Source: Phycisphaerae bacterium (GTDB lineage Bacteria; Planctomycetota; Phycisphaerae; Sedimentisphaerales; UBA12454). From it: DNA of 64,000 bases. The notes beneath the pieces are model-generated. The model was not told the origin of the DNA. It ran no database searches and saw only the letters and a list, made by a program, of their open reading frames with translations. Both the position numbers and the translations under genes were made by a program. Below, piece after piece: positions 1-7,423 of the stretch (within the stretch, counting starts at the first letter, position 1; the number at the start of each line of letters is the position of its first letter). The stretch covers positions 14,710-78,709 of the forward strand of contig JBAZHC010000015.1 in the NCBI GenBank assembly GCA_041652575.1, given 5' to 3'.

Positions 1-834
1 CCCAAGTTGTACGGCGCGGCATTTCTCGGTTATCCACTGTTTCCGGCAACCGGCCGGACGACGCACTGCGACTTTAGAGAAGCGTTTTTAAATATGGTAT
101 ATACATTGGGCGGCGATGCACTTTACATAAGAGCCTGCGGAAAAATACTTTTCTCTGTTAACTGGTTTTTGCCTTTGTGTGTTCTTGGTTTGGCAGGTGT
201 TGTTTTTCGCCGCGATGTGCCGCCGCAAAAAAGGAAAATCTGGATTGCCGCGGCAGCCTGTGCGATTTTGAGCTTTCTGGGAACATTAGCGATTACGCCG
301 AACGGACTGGTAGGCTCCAGGATATGGCTTTTGCCGTTATGGTTTGTACCGCTGCTTCTTGCATCGGCATTATCGACCTGCCCGAAAATGATTAGAGTCG
401 GATTGGGTACCGCCATAATCATAACCAACATTGCCGCAATAAGCGTAAACTACTTCTATAATTTTCTTCAGGATAAAGGAACTCCGCTGGCGTCGGTCTA
501 CGTTGGCGGCCGGTACGATAACAGTTGGGACTTCATCGACCTTCGGCCTCTGGTAAACAAACTCGCCGACTATAATAACAAACCAATTTACATAGAGGAT
601 TTTAACGCCGACCGGCTAAAATTCCTGTTGCCGGCAGATTGCAGGACCAGGGCAAAGATAATAGAAGACCTTGTCAATAATGATAATGCCGAACCCGGCA
701 GTATTATTGCTTTTTATAATATTAAGAGTCGTATTTTCCCGCCTAAGATTGATATAGGCAGAGCTGCGGGAATGAAAAAAGAAGAACTATGCACGCTGCA
801 TTATGTCGTTTTTGAGATTGCCGGAGTAAAATAA
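1..834 (+). CDS. Polytopic membrane protein, C-terminal part (5' end outside window)
   Basis: The reading frame is open to the left edge, so the true start lies outside the window. The visible ~277 residues begin with several hydrophobic segments (roughly residues 45-65, 78-98, 105-122 and 130-150 of the visible part) and end in a soluble domain of about 110 residues. This topology resembles the C-terminal half of GT-C-type glycosyltransferases or similar multi-pass envelope proteins, but no diagnostic motif is visible and I do not assign a function. The TSUP permease follows 40 bp downstream on the same strand. Confidence 0.6.
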   Translation, partial: PKLYGAAFLGYPLFPATGRTTHCDFREAFLNMVYTLGGDALYIRACGKILFSVNWFLPLCVLGLAGVVFRRDVPPQKRKIWIAAAACAILSFLGTLAITPNGLVGSRIWLLPLWFVPLLLASALSTCPKMIRVGLGTAIIITNIAAISVNYFYNFLQDKGTPLASVYVGGRYDNSWDFIDLRPLVNKLADYNNKPIYIEDFNADRLKFLLPADCRTRAKIIEDLVNNDNAEPGSIIAFYNIKSRIFPPKIDIGRAAGMKKEELCTLHYVVFEIAGVK

Positions 835-874
835 ATCTTATCTGATATCTGGAAATATTACGAAAGGAACCGAT

Positions 875-1237
875 ATGACTAATGTTGTTCTTTATTTGAT
901 TTTGGGCCTCGTCGCCGGAATATTAAGCGGCCTCATCGGCATAGGCGGAGCTACGATAATAATTCCCGTACTGGTTCTAATGTTCGGCCTTTCCCAATAT
1001 ATGGCACAGGGCACAACACTTGCGCTGATGGTTCCGCCGATAGGAATACTTGCCGCATGGACATATTATCAGAAGGGCTTTGTCGACCTGAAAATCGCCG
1101 GTTTCGTATGCCTGGGCTTTTTAGTCGGCGGTTTGTTAGGCGCAAAACTCGCCATTGGAATACCCGAGCAGATATTGAAAAAAATCTTCGGAATATTCCT
1201 GCTTATCGTTTCGCTGCGAATGATTTTATTTAAATAG
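875..1237 (+). CDS. Half-size TSUP (TauE/SafE) family permease
   Basis: A 120-residue membrane protein with four hydrophobic helices. The N-terminal segment contains the Gly-rich GLIGIGGATIIIPVL-type motif typical of the first repeat of TauE/SafE sulfite/sulfonate exporters. Full-length members have two such repeats (about 250 residues); this one has a single repeat, so it would need to dimerise. A ribosome-binding site (GAAAGGAA) precedes the ATG. The 3' end overlaps the convergent metal-exporter gene by 8 bp. The family is clear; the substrate is unknown. Confidence 0.8.
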   Translation: MTNVVLYLILGLVAGILSGLIGIGGATIIIPVLVLMFGLSQYMAQGTTLALMVPPIGILAAWTYYQKGFVDLKIAGFVCLGFLVGGLLGAKLAIGIPEQILKKIFGIFLLIVSLRMILFK

Positions 1238-2123
1238 CCTGGATAATTATCCCAGCCAGAACACTTATAACCACCAGAAGGGCGATAACAAAAAGCGTAT
1301 CCTTGAAACTTTTATTTTCCCTGACAAGCACTAAAAGTCCCAATCCTCCCGCCGCGCACAATCCCGCGACCAGAGAACCGAAGCTGATTGTCCCATCTGC
1401 GAACAGTTTGGCCAAAAGTACTGACGCGAAACAGTTGGGTATCAATCCAATCAGCGATGCCAGAAACGGCTGAAATACCGTTCCGCTCAGCAGCATTTCC
1501 GCGATTCTTTTTTCACCGACTTTTTCGATAATCAGATTTAATATGGCCGAGAGAACAAGCAAATAGATAAAGATTTTAATACTGTGCTGCAGCGGATGAA
1601 GAACCAGCGCTTTGAATTTCGAGTGTTTCTCGTCCAAATCATGGGCGCAGCAGCCCGCATGGTGCTCGTGTTCATGTTCGTCTTCGTGATGATTATCCGC
1701 GATGGCAGGGGCGGCTTGTTTCTCTGCCGGCAATCGCCGCAAAAGCAAATCAACCCCGATGCCTGCGATTATCGCGATACCAGCCTTGATAGCGATAAGA
1801 GTCCAGACCATATGTGCCTTGCCCGGCATAGATAGAAGTACCGGCACAGCCTCGTCCGAGGTCGATAGAAAAACCGCCAGCAGCGTTCCAATCGATATCA
1901 GCCTTTTGACGTACAGCGCCGAGCCTACCACAGAAAAGCCGCATTGCGGTATGCATCCGAACATCGCGCCAACCACCGGATTGAACATTCCGAACCGTGT
2001 CAGGATAGAACCCATACGGTCGCCGTATCGATATTCGAGAAACGAAACGAAAAAATAAATCACCACCAATAACGGCAGCAGTTTTAGCGTATCAACTAAA
2101 GCTTCTGTCAGAAATTCCATCAT
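1230..2123 (-). CDS. Putative 10-TM heavy-metal exporter (ArsP_2 / 'putative manganese transporter' type)
   Basis: A 297-residue protein with two blocks of membrane helices separated by a His/Cys-rich cytosolic loop around residues 145-165 (HHEDEHEHEHH followed by CC), an obvious metal-binding segment. Each half carries a conserved short motif with a Cys: GCIPQCGFS in the first and GLIPNCFAS in the second, the signature of the two-repeat PF11449-type permeases often annotated as manganese or heavy-metal exporters. It lies downstream of a Fur-type regulator on the same strand, which supports metal homeostasis. The metal itself cannot be deduced. A repeat element occupies the gap to the regulator. 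Confidence 0.75.
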   Translation of the reverse strand: MMEFLTEALVDTLKLLPLLVVIYFFVSFLEYRYGDRMGSILTRFGMFNPVVGAMFGCIPQCGFSVVGSALYVKRLISIGTLLAVFLSTSDEAVPVLLSMPGKAHMVWTLIAIKAGIAIIAGIGVDLLLRRLPAEKQAAPAIADNHHEDEHEHEHHAGCCAHDLDEKHSKFKALVLHPLQHSIKIFIYLLVLSAILNLIIEKVGEKRIAEMLLSGTVFQPFLASLIGLIPNCFASVLLAKLFADGTISFGSLVAGLCAAGGLGLLVLVRENKSFKDTLFVIALLVVISVLAGIIIQAI

Positions 2124-2179
2124 TTATCTCCAAAAAATAATTCTAATACTTATGGCAATCTCTAAAAATTGTTTTCCCG

Positions 2180-2312
2180 GTCATTTCGACCGAAGTCAGC
2201 GAAGCTGACGGAGCGGAGAAATATTTTTTAAAACAGATTTCTCCCCCTGCGAGGGTTTACGCTTTGCTCCAACGACTACGACCTGATAAATCAGGTCTCC
2301 GCTCGAAATGAC
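2180..2312. repeat. 133-bp palindromic element with GTCATTTCGA ends
   Basis: The element begins GTCATTTCGA (2180-2189) and ends with the exact reverse complement TCGAAATGAC (2303-2312). Inside, a GGAGAAAT block near 2214 is mirrored by an ATTTCTCC block near 2240. No coding potential. The structure is that of a small palindromic dispersed element lodged between the fur-type gene and the exporter. From memory, similar GTCATTTCGA...GGAGAAAT words occur in many unrelated bacteria. Confidence 0.75.
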
Positions 2313-2344
2313 AGTGAGCGTTTTTTTGATTTTTAGATTCAACC

Positions 2345-2764
2345 TTATCTGCATTGAGTACACAGACCTTTAATCTGCAATAAGTGAGATTCCACTTTGC
2401 ATTTGAGATTTTTTTCAATCAACCGGGAAATTTCACTGAAGTTGCAGTAATCGACCTCTTCGGTTTTTTTGCATTTGGTGCATATAAAATGATGATGATG
2501 ATGTTCGTCCGGTATGGAGCACAGCGAATAATGGAGCTGCCTGTCTTCTGAAAGCACCTGTACTAAAATGCCGATATCTTTCAGTTCGTCCAGTATCCTG
2601 TAAACCGTGGGCAGCCCGATTTTCGGCAGTGTTTTCCTGAGCCTCTTATGAACATCGCAGGGCTTCATCTGCGTATTATTTTTCAGAAAAAGCTTTATGA
2701 CCGCCTTGCGCCGGGGCGTGATTTTCATCAGGTTGCCCTTCAAAACCTGCAGGAACCTGTCCAT
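2345..2764 (-). CDS. Fur-family metal-responsive repressor
   Basis: A 139-residue Fur-superfamily protein. Residues ~15-85 form the winged helix (TPRRKAVIKLFL, GLPTVYRILDEL). A DEHHHHHFICTKCKK segment provides the regulatory metal site and the first CxxC zinc pair; a second CxxC (GLCTQCR) closes the protein. Both pairs point to a structural zinc. A 25-bp perfect palindrome sits 13 bp upstream, so autoregulation is likely. The metal exporter downstream is the probable target. Whether it senses Fe, Mn or Zn cannot be decided from sequence. Confidence 0.92.
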   Translation of the reverse strand: MDRFLQVLKGNLMKITPRRKAVIKLFLKNNTQMKPCDVHKRLRKTLPKIGLPTVYRILDELKDIGILVQVLSEDRQLHYSLCSIPDEHHHHHFICTKCKKTEEVDYCNFSEISRLIEKNLKCKVESHLLQIKGLCTQCR

Positions 2765-2776
2765 ATCGCTCCTTTT

Positions 2777-2801
2777 CTAAATAGAAACCGTTTCTATTTA
2801 G
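2777..2801. promoter_or_regulatory. Fur-type operator: 12-bp perfect inverted arms
   Basis: CTAAATAGAAAC (2777-2788) and GTTTCTATTTAG (2790-2801) are exact reverse complements around one central base, immediately upstream of the Fur-type start codon. A degenerate second copy of the right arm (TTTCTATTT at 2839-2847), with the same following context (TATAACAGG..ATACT), lies 48 bp further upstream. The operator region therefore looks tandemly duplicated. Binding by the adjacent regulator is inferred. Confidence 0.75.
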
Positions 2802-2872
2802 ATTATAACAGGGGATAATACTTTGTAAATAAAAATAATTTCTATTTATAACAGGAGAAAATACTGCTGTTT

Positions 2873-2900
2873 CCTTCGTGTCTTAGTGCCTTTGTGGCTA
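2873..2900 (-). repeat. Repeat A copy at the glnS stop codon
   Basis: Read on the minus strand the copy starts with the glnS stop codon itself (TAG of TAGCCACAAAGGCAC), then CTAAGACACGAAGG. This is one of at least eight copies of a ~28-bp word (plus-strand form CTTCGTGTCTTAGTGCC...GTGGCTA) in the window. Confidence 0.8.
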
Positions 2901-4589
2901 CATCTTGGCGTTTTTAATTTTCGTCCATTCGTCGCGAAGAGTTGCTGTACGATTGAAAATCAATTTGCCATTCTTACTATCAGAATCAACGCAGAAATAA
3001 CCGAGTCTCTCAAACTGCCATCTGCTCGAAGCCTTTGCCTCTTTAAGATAAGGCTCGACTTTGCAATTATTGATAACTTTCAATGAATTCGGATTAAGAT
3101 ATGCGGTGAAGTCTTTTCCTTCCTCGACTTCATCAGGATTTTCTTTTGTGAAAAGATGTTCGTAAAGTCTCACTTCTGCGTCTATCGCTGTTTTAGCGCA
3201 GACCCAGTGCAGTGTGGATTTTACTTTTCGCCCGTCCGGAGCGTCTCCGCCGCGGGTAGCGGGGTCGTAAGTGCATCGCAGCTCGGTTATATTTCCCGCC
3301 GAATCCTTTATTACGTTTGTGCAGGTAATAAAATACGCATAACGCAGACGGACTTCTCTGCCGGGAGCAAGCCGGAAGAATTTTTTCGGCGCATCTTCCA
3401 TAAAATCGTCGCGCTCGATATAAATCTCTCTCGAGAATGGCACCTGTCTTGTGCCTGCCGCCGGGTCTTCAGGATTATTTATCGCGTCGAGATGTTCGAC
3501 TTGTCCTTCGGGATAATTTTCAATAACAACTTTTAGCGGATTAAGTACAGCCATTACGCGCGCACTCGATTTATTTAATTCTTCGCGCAGGCAGTGCTGC
3601 AGAAGCGCAAAGTCGATTGTACTGTTGAATTTATTTACGCTGATTTTATCGCAGAAATTTCTTATCGCCGCCGGCGAATAACCCCGCCGCCTCATTCCAC
3701 AAATCGTCGGCATTCTCGGGTCGTCCCAGCCGGAAACTAATCTTTCCTGCACCAGCTTGAGCAGTTTTCGTTTGCTCATAACGGTATATGTCAAATTCAA
3801 GCGGGCGAATTCTATCTGTTGCGGATGATAAATGCCGAGCGAATCAATGAACCAGTCGTACAATGGTCTGTGATTTTCAAATTCGAGCGTACAGATTGAA
3901 TGTGTGATTTTTTCAAGAGAATCTTCCAGCCCGTGTGCCCAGTCGTACATCGGATATATGCACCACTTATCGCCGGTGCGGTGATGCGATGCGTGAACAA
4001 TCCGGTACATCACAGGGTCGCGCATATTGAAATTCGGCGAGGCCATATCTATTTTCGCGCGGAGCGTTTTTGCCCCGTCAGGAAATTCGCCTTTTCGCAT
4101 TCTCTCGAACAGGTCGAGATTTTCTTCGACGCTTCTATTTCGGTAAAGACTATCCTTACCGGCTTCTGTCGGTGTCCCCCGGCTTTGGCGTATCTGTTCT
4201 GCGTTAAGGTCGCAGACATAAGCTTTGCCTTTCTTTATAAGGTCAACCGCCCAGTCGTACATCTGCTGAAAATAATCAGAGCCGAAGAAAAGATTCTGAC
4301 CCCAGTCCCAGCCGAGCCATTTCACATCTTCCTTTATCGAATCGACGTATTCCTGTTCTTCTTTTTCGGGGTTGGTATCGTCAAATCGCAGGTGGCATTT
4401 TCCATTAAATTCTTTTGCGATGCCGAAATTAAGGCAGATGCTTTTTGCGTGCCCTATATGCAGATAGCCGTTCGGTTCCGGCGGGAATCGAGTCTCGACC
4501 CTGCCGTCCCATTTGCCGCTCTTGCAGTCATCAGCCACAATTTGCCGAACAAAATCAAGTTTTTGCTGACCTTCGTTTTCCAAAGCCAT
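2898..4589 (-). CDS. glnS: Glutaminyl-tRNA synthetase
   Basis: A 563-residue class I aminoacyl-tRNA synthetase that charges tRNA-Gln. The N-terminal [15 protein letters not shown] carries the HIGH motif (about residues 36-50), DDTNPEKE follows, and MSKRK near residue 270 is the KMSKS-loop variant. The C-terminal half has the beta-barrel anticodon-binding region. Length matches bacterial GlnRS (about 555). Presence of GlnRS means Gln-tRNA can be made directly. The stop codon is the first triplet of a dispersed repeat. Confidence 0.97.
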   Translation of the reverse strand: MALENEGQQKLDFVRQIVADDCKSGKWDGRVETRFPPEPNGYLHIGHAKSICLNFGIAKEFNGKCHLRFDDTNPEKEEQEYVDSIKEDVKWLGWDWGQNLFFGSDYFQQMYDWAVDLIKKGKAYVCDLNAEQIRQSRGTPTEAGKDSLYRNRSVEENLDLFERMRKGEFPDGAKTLRAKIDMASPNFNMRDPVMYRIVHASHHRTGDKWCIYPMYDWAHGLEDSLEKITHSICTLEFENHRPLYDWFIDSLGIYHPQQIEFARLNLTYTVMSKRKLLKLVQERLVSGWDDPRMPTICGMRRRGYSPAAIRNFCDKISVNKFNSTIDFALLQHCLREELNKSSARVMAVLNPLKVVIENYPEGQVEHLDAINNPEDPAAGTRQVPFSREIYIERDDFMEDAPKKFFRLAPGREVRLRYAYFITCTNVIKDSAGNITELRCTYDPATRGGDAPDGRKVKSTLHWVCAKTAIDAEVRLYEHLFTKENPDEVEEGKDFTAYLNPNSLKVINNCKVEPYLKEAKASSRWQFERLGYFCVDSDSKNGKLIFNRTATLRDEWTKIKNAKM

Positions 4590-4681
4590 ATAAACCCTTA
4601 GTATTTAAGACCTTATATTAAACCAAATATTATACCCCAACTGTTTTTCCCGTCAAGATTATACTCCGAAAGCCCCTAACT

Positions 4682-5809
4682 TTATGTTGGGGGTTTTGTA
4701 ACCCAATATTTTAAAATTGCTTCCAAAAAATTCTGTCTATCAAATCCATCTGAAACATTCAGCCACAACTCCGAAGGCTTGCTACGGTAGAGGAAATATG
4801 ACGCTATCGAGAACCGTTCGATAATTTCGTCAGATATGTTTCCTGGAGAATTGATAAGATTTTTACTGATTGCCTCATAAATCGAATCAGGATTGTCTAA
4901 AGCAAAATCGCCCAGGTCTATTATGTTGAAAAAATCTATTACAAATACCGCGTAAACCTGCACTTTCTTCTTGCTGCCTTGTGGTTTAATTTTGAAAGAC
5001 TTGTCTATATGTACGATTTTTAATTTTTTCAAATCGCCTGTCCACCTGTAAGTTTGTTTTTTAAGAGCGGCCAGTTTCTCGATTTTTTTCTTTAGTCCCG
5101 CCGCTTTTTCGAATTTTAGTTCCTTCGCGGCAGTCTGCATTTCCGTCTGAAATTTTTCAATGGCCCCGGCCGGATTTTTACCTGCCTCAAAAGCGTCTCT
5201 TAAAATAGTTTGATATTCTTCAGGGCTGATTTTACCGCCGCATACTCCCACGCAGGCATCCATCTGCAGATATGGACAGCTTTGCGTCTGTGCGGGATTA
5301 TTTACAAGGTCGCTTTTCTTGCACAGCTTGAACGCATCTTCAATGGCCTTCAAAAAAACCGTTGCTGTCCTTTGTCCCGGAAAAGGCCCGAGTATTTCTT
5401 CCGCATTTTTGAAGGTCGGTTTTTTCGTAATTGAAAAGGATGGAATTTTTTCGCTCAAATCTATTTTGATAAACCACGGCAGGACTAATGTTATATGGTC
5501 CTTGTAGTTTTGACCGAATAGTTTTTTTGCCGCGTAGAAGTGTTTTACCGCCAGCCGGAATCTACATCGGCAGGGTGAATAATAAATTTTTGCGGTAATG
5601 CTTTTCAGGTCGGCGCGTTTATTGGATTCGATTTTTTCAGCGAGTTTGCTTTTTACGGCCCTTTTAATATTAGCGGTAGTTAAAAGCACTATCGGCAGGT
5701 TTTGGCCGTCCGCAAAAAAAACAAGACCTGCCGAATTCGGCAGGCCTGATAGTTCGTCATTAATAGAAAGGCAGTTTTCAAAAATTTCCTCTGCCTCTGT
5801 TTCCATCAT
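4682..5809 (-). CDS. UvrC-like protein with a degenerate nuclease N-terminus
   Basis: A 375-residue protein whose middle looks like UvrC. GPFPGQRTATVFLKAIEDAF corresponds to the UvrC GPYP segment, CPYLQMDACVGVCGGKISPEEY to the UvrC Cys-rich CxxxxxxxCxxPC region, and residues ~215-250 (AAKELKFEKAAGLKKKIEKL) to a UVR motif. The N-terminal region keeps the UvrC-like spacing but lacks a recognisable GIY-YIG active site. The C-terminal third does not look like the RNase H-like endonuclease domain or the HhH domains of true UvrC (about 600 residues). It is probably a catalytically inactive UvrC paralogue. Its start overlaps the upstream dehydratase stop (ATGA), so the two are translationally coupled. 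A CCCCCAAC/GTTAGGGG hairpin overlaps its 3' end. Confidence 0.65.
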   Translation of the reverse strand: MMETEAEEIFENCLSINDELSGLPNSAGLVFFADGQNLPIVLLTTANIKRAVKSKLAEKIESNKRADLKSITAKIYYSPCRCRFRLAVKHFYAAKKLFGQNYKDHITLVLPWFIKIDLSEKIPSFSITKKPTFKNAEEILGPFPGQRTATVFLKAIEDAFKLCKKSDLVNNPAQTQSCPYLQMDACVGVCGGKISPEEYQTILRDAFEAGKNPAGAIEKFQTEMQTAAKELKFEKAAGLKKKIEKLAALKKQTYRWTGDLKKLKIVHIDKSFKIKPQGSKKKVQVYAVFVIDFFNIIDLGDFALDNPDSIYEAISKNLINSPGNISDEIIERFSIASYFLYRSKPSELWLNVSDGFDRQNFLEAILKYWVTKPPT

Positions 5810-6279
5810 ACTCTAAGACCGCACAGCACAGCGTCGAAAACCATTATTCCGTTAACAATGCCCTGTGCCTTACAGGTATATTTTTTTCTTTCGTAACCCG
5901 TAATATGGCCGAGCAGATAGAGCCTTGAGCCGGGTTCGACCGGTTTTCTGAACTTCGCATCTTCGATACTCGCAAAACCGATAAAACCCGTCTTTTCGTA
6001 AACTCTTTTTATAAAAACGCTCGAAAGCTGCGCCGCCGCTTCAATCATTATCACCGCCGGCATAATTGGTCGGCCGGGTATATGTCCGCGAACCCAGAAT
6101 TCATTTTCTGTTATGTCTTTATAGCCGAGAATAAGGAATTTTTCCTTATCGTACCAGATAATTCCGTCGAGATGCTGCATTTCATATCTCTGCGGATTTA
6201 CTTCTTCGATGGCTTTTTTATCGAAAATTATTTTGTTAAGGTCTATCTTTGATAAATCAAATAGTTGTACCGGAGGCAT
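5806..6279 (-). CDS. fabZ: FabZ-like 3-hydroxyacyl-ACP dehydratase
   Basis: A 157-residue hotdog-fold protein. The RGHIPGRPIMPAVIMIEAAAQ segment (residues ~74-94) holds the catalytic His and Glu of FabZ/FabA-type beta-hydroxyacyl-ACP dehydratases, which remove water during fatty-acid elongation. Length matches FabZ (about 150). It overlaps the UvrC-like gene by 4 nt. It could be a second FabZ paralogue rather than the housekeeping one, since the usual lpxD-fabZ-lpxA neighbours are absent. Function in acyl dehydration is well supported; physiological role is inferred. Confidence 0.82.
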   Translation of the reverse strand: MPPVQLFDLSKIDLNKIIFDKKAIEEVNPQRYEMQHLDGIIWYDKEKFLILGYKDITENEFWVRGHIPGRPIMPAVIMIEAAAQLSSVFIKRVYEKTGFIGFASIEDAKFRKPVEPGSRLYLLGHITGYERKKYTCKAQGIVNGIMVFDAVLCGLRV

Positions 6280-6402
6280 CGATGTCCTTTCTTAACTTCA
6301 GAAAGCAGCGTTTCTGATAAGTGACTTATGTTGAGTCAACAACTCCCCTCTTCCATCTCTAACCGGATGCAAGCAAAGGATCAGGTTTTGCAGCCTAATT
6401 AC

Positions 6403-6576
6403 TTACTCTACGACTCTCATTTCAAGAACTTTGTTCCTGACGGTCTGAGCGGCCTGCTTAATCATCTGCATTTGTTTGCGGACTCTTGTTCCGGCAGCTT
6501 TATTTCCGCCCTGTGCCTTGCTGATGTCGCTTTCGGCTTCTTCTATCAATCTCTTGAGTTCTTCGTATTCCTGCAT
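6403..6576 (-). CDS. Histone H1-like mini-protein
   Basis: A 57-residue basic helical protein beginning MQEYEELKRLIEEAES and containing GGNKAAGTRVRKQMQ, the pattern of bacterial histone-H1-like (Hc1-type) proteins that bind nucleic acid non-specifically. I chose the ATG at 6574-6576 because a GGAGAC ribosome-binding site lies 4 bp upstream; a start nine codons earlier would lack one. It stands alone with its own short leader. Nucleoid binding is inferred from family resemblance. Confidence 0.7.
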   Translation of the reverse strand: MQEYEELKRLIEEAESDISKAQGGNKAAGTRVRKQMQMIKQAAQTVRNKVLEMRVVE

Positions 6577-6672
6577 AATTGTCTCCATACAAAAAATGTT
6601 CAATGAGGAATTTAACCTGTTAATAGGCTATTGTCAAAAAAAATCGCCCTTTTTAAAGCAAAAATAAGGGTA

Positions 6673-7149
6673 TTATTTAAAAAGTTTTTTCGTCAGTTCC
6701 GCGACCCTTTGGCCGGCTCTTTTGCACTGTGAAACAGCCCTTTCATCAGGACTGCCGATAGCTACCGGACCATAATGGTCGCCTTGCGGATCGCCCTGGA
6801 CAACCATTCCGTGAATCAGCATAGCCTCTAAAATGCCCATAATCGTGGTTTCATTTCCGCCGCCAATGTTGGCGGAACTGGCAAACGCGGCGCCTACTTT
6901 GCCTGACAATTTGCCGTGCTTACTCACAGAATCCGTAAAAAGCTGCATAATCGGAGCCGCCATCTGACCATAATATGTCGGCGAACCTATCACAATCGCG
7001 TCAGCAGCCAGAAGGTCGGCGACAACTGTCTTTTCGACAGACTTGCACTCTGTTGCTAATCCATTGTCATTCATAGATTTAGCTATTATCTCGGCCATCT
7101 TTTTTGTATTGCCGCTTTTGGAAAAATAAACCACAAGCCCCTTTGACAT
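6673..7149 (-). CDS. Flavodoxin / NAD(P)H-oxidoreductase-like flavoprotein
   Basis: A 158-residue flavodoxin-fold protein. The phosphate-binding loop FSKSGNTKKMAE (residues ~9-20) binds FMN, GSPTYYGQMAAPIMQLF resembles the WrbA/flavodoxin 'GTPTRFG' segment, and a later GGGNETT loop contacts the isoalloxazine ring. The start at 7147-7149 is chosen for its AAAGGAA ribosome-binding site. It likely shuttles electrons or reduces quinones; the partner is unknown. It is monocistronic. Confidence 0.82.
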   Translation of the reverse strand: MSKGLVVYFSKSGNTKKMAEIIAKSMNDNGLATECKSVEKTVVADLLAADAIVIGSPTYYGQMAAPIMQLFTDSVSKHGKLSGKVGAAFASSANIGGGNETTIMGILEAMLIHGMVVQGDPQGDHYGPVAIGSPDERAVSQCKRAGQRVAELTKKLFK

Positions 7150-7423
7150 AAAGATTCCTTTCAATGCGAAACAAGCATATTTTAAAGTAAAGTCCAATAA
7201 TTGCACGTTTTTTTATTAAAAAAGTGCTTTTTTTCGATATGGCAGAGACTACCTGTTAAAGTCGTTAAATCCTGCACAATTTAACATATATGGCCGCCAA
7301 GACACTAAGATTTTGTATCTCGTATTTGGATAAAATTGGTTTTCGAAAAAGAAATAGGTGCTATGGCGGACAAGTTTCGCAGATATAAAAGATGTTTTTT
7401 CGCCACGAAGGCACGAATCTACA
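7150..7423. other. Intergenic region with two degenerate repeat-A copies; left edge of AT-rich island
   Basis: No gene seen. GCCAAGACACTAAGA (7296-7310) and CGCCACGAAGGCACGAA (7401-7417) are fragments of repeat A. AAGAAATAGG at 7349-7358 recurs at 12489-12498 on the far side of the AT-rich cassette, a possible but weak boundary repeat. Confidence 0.5.
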
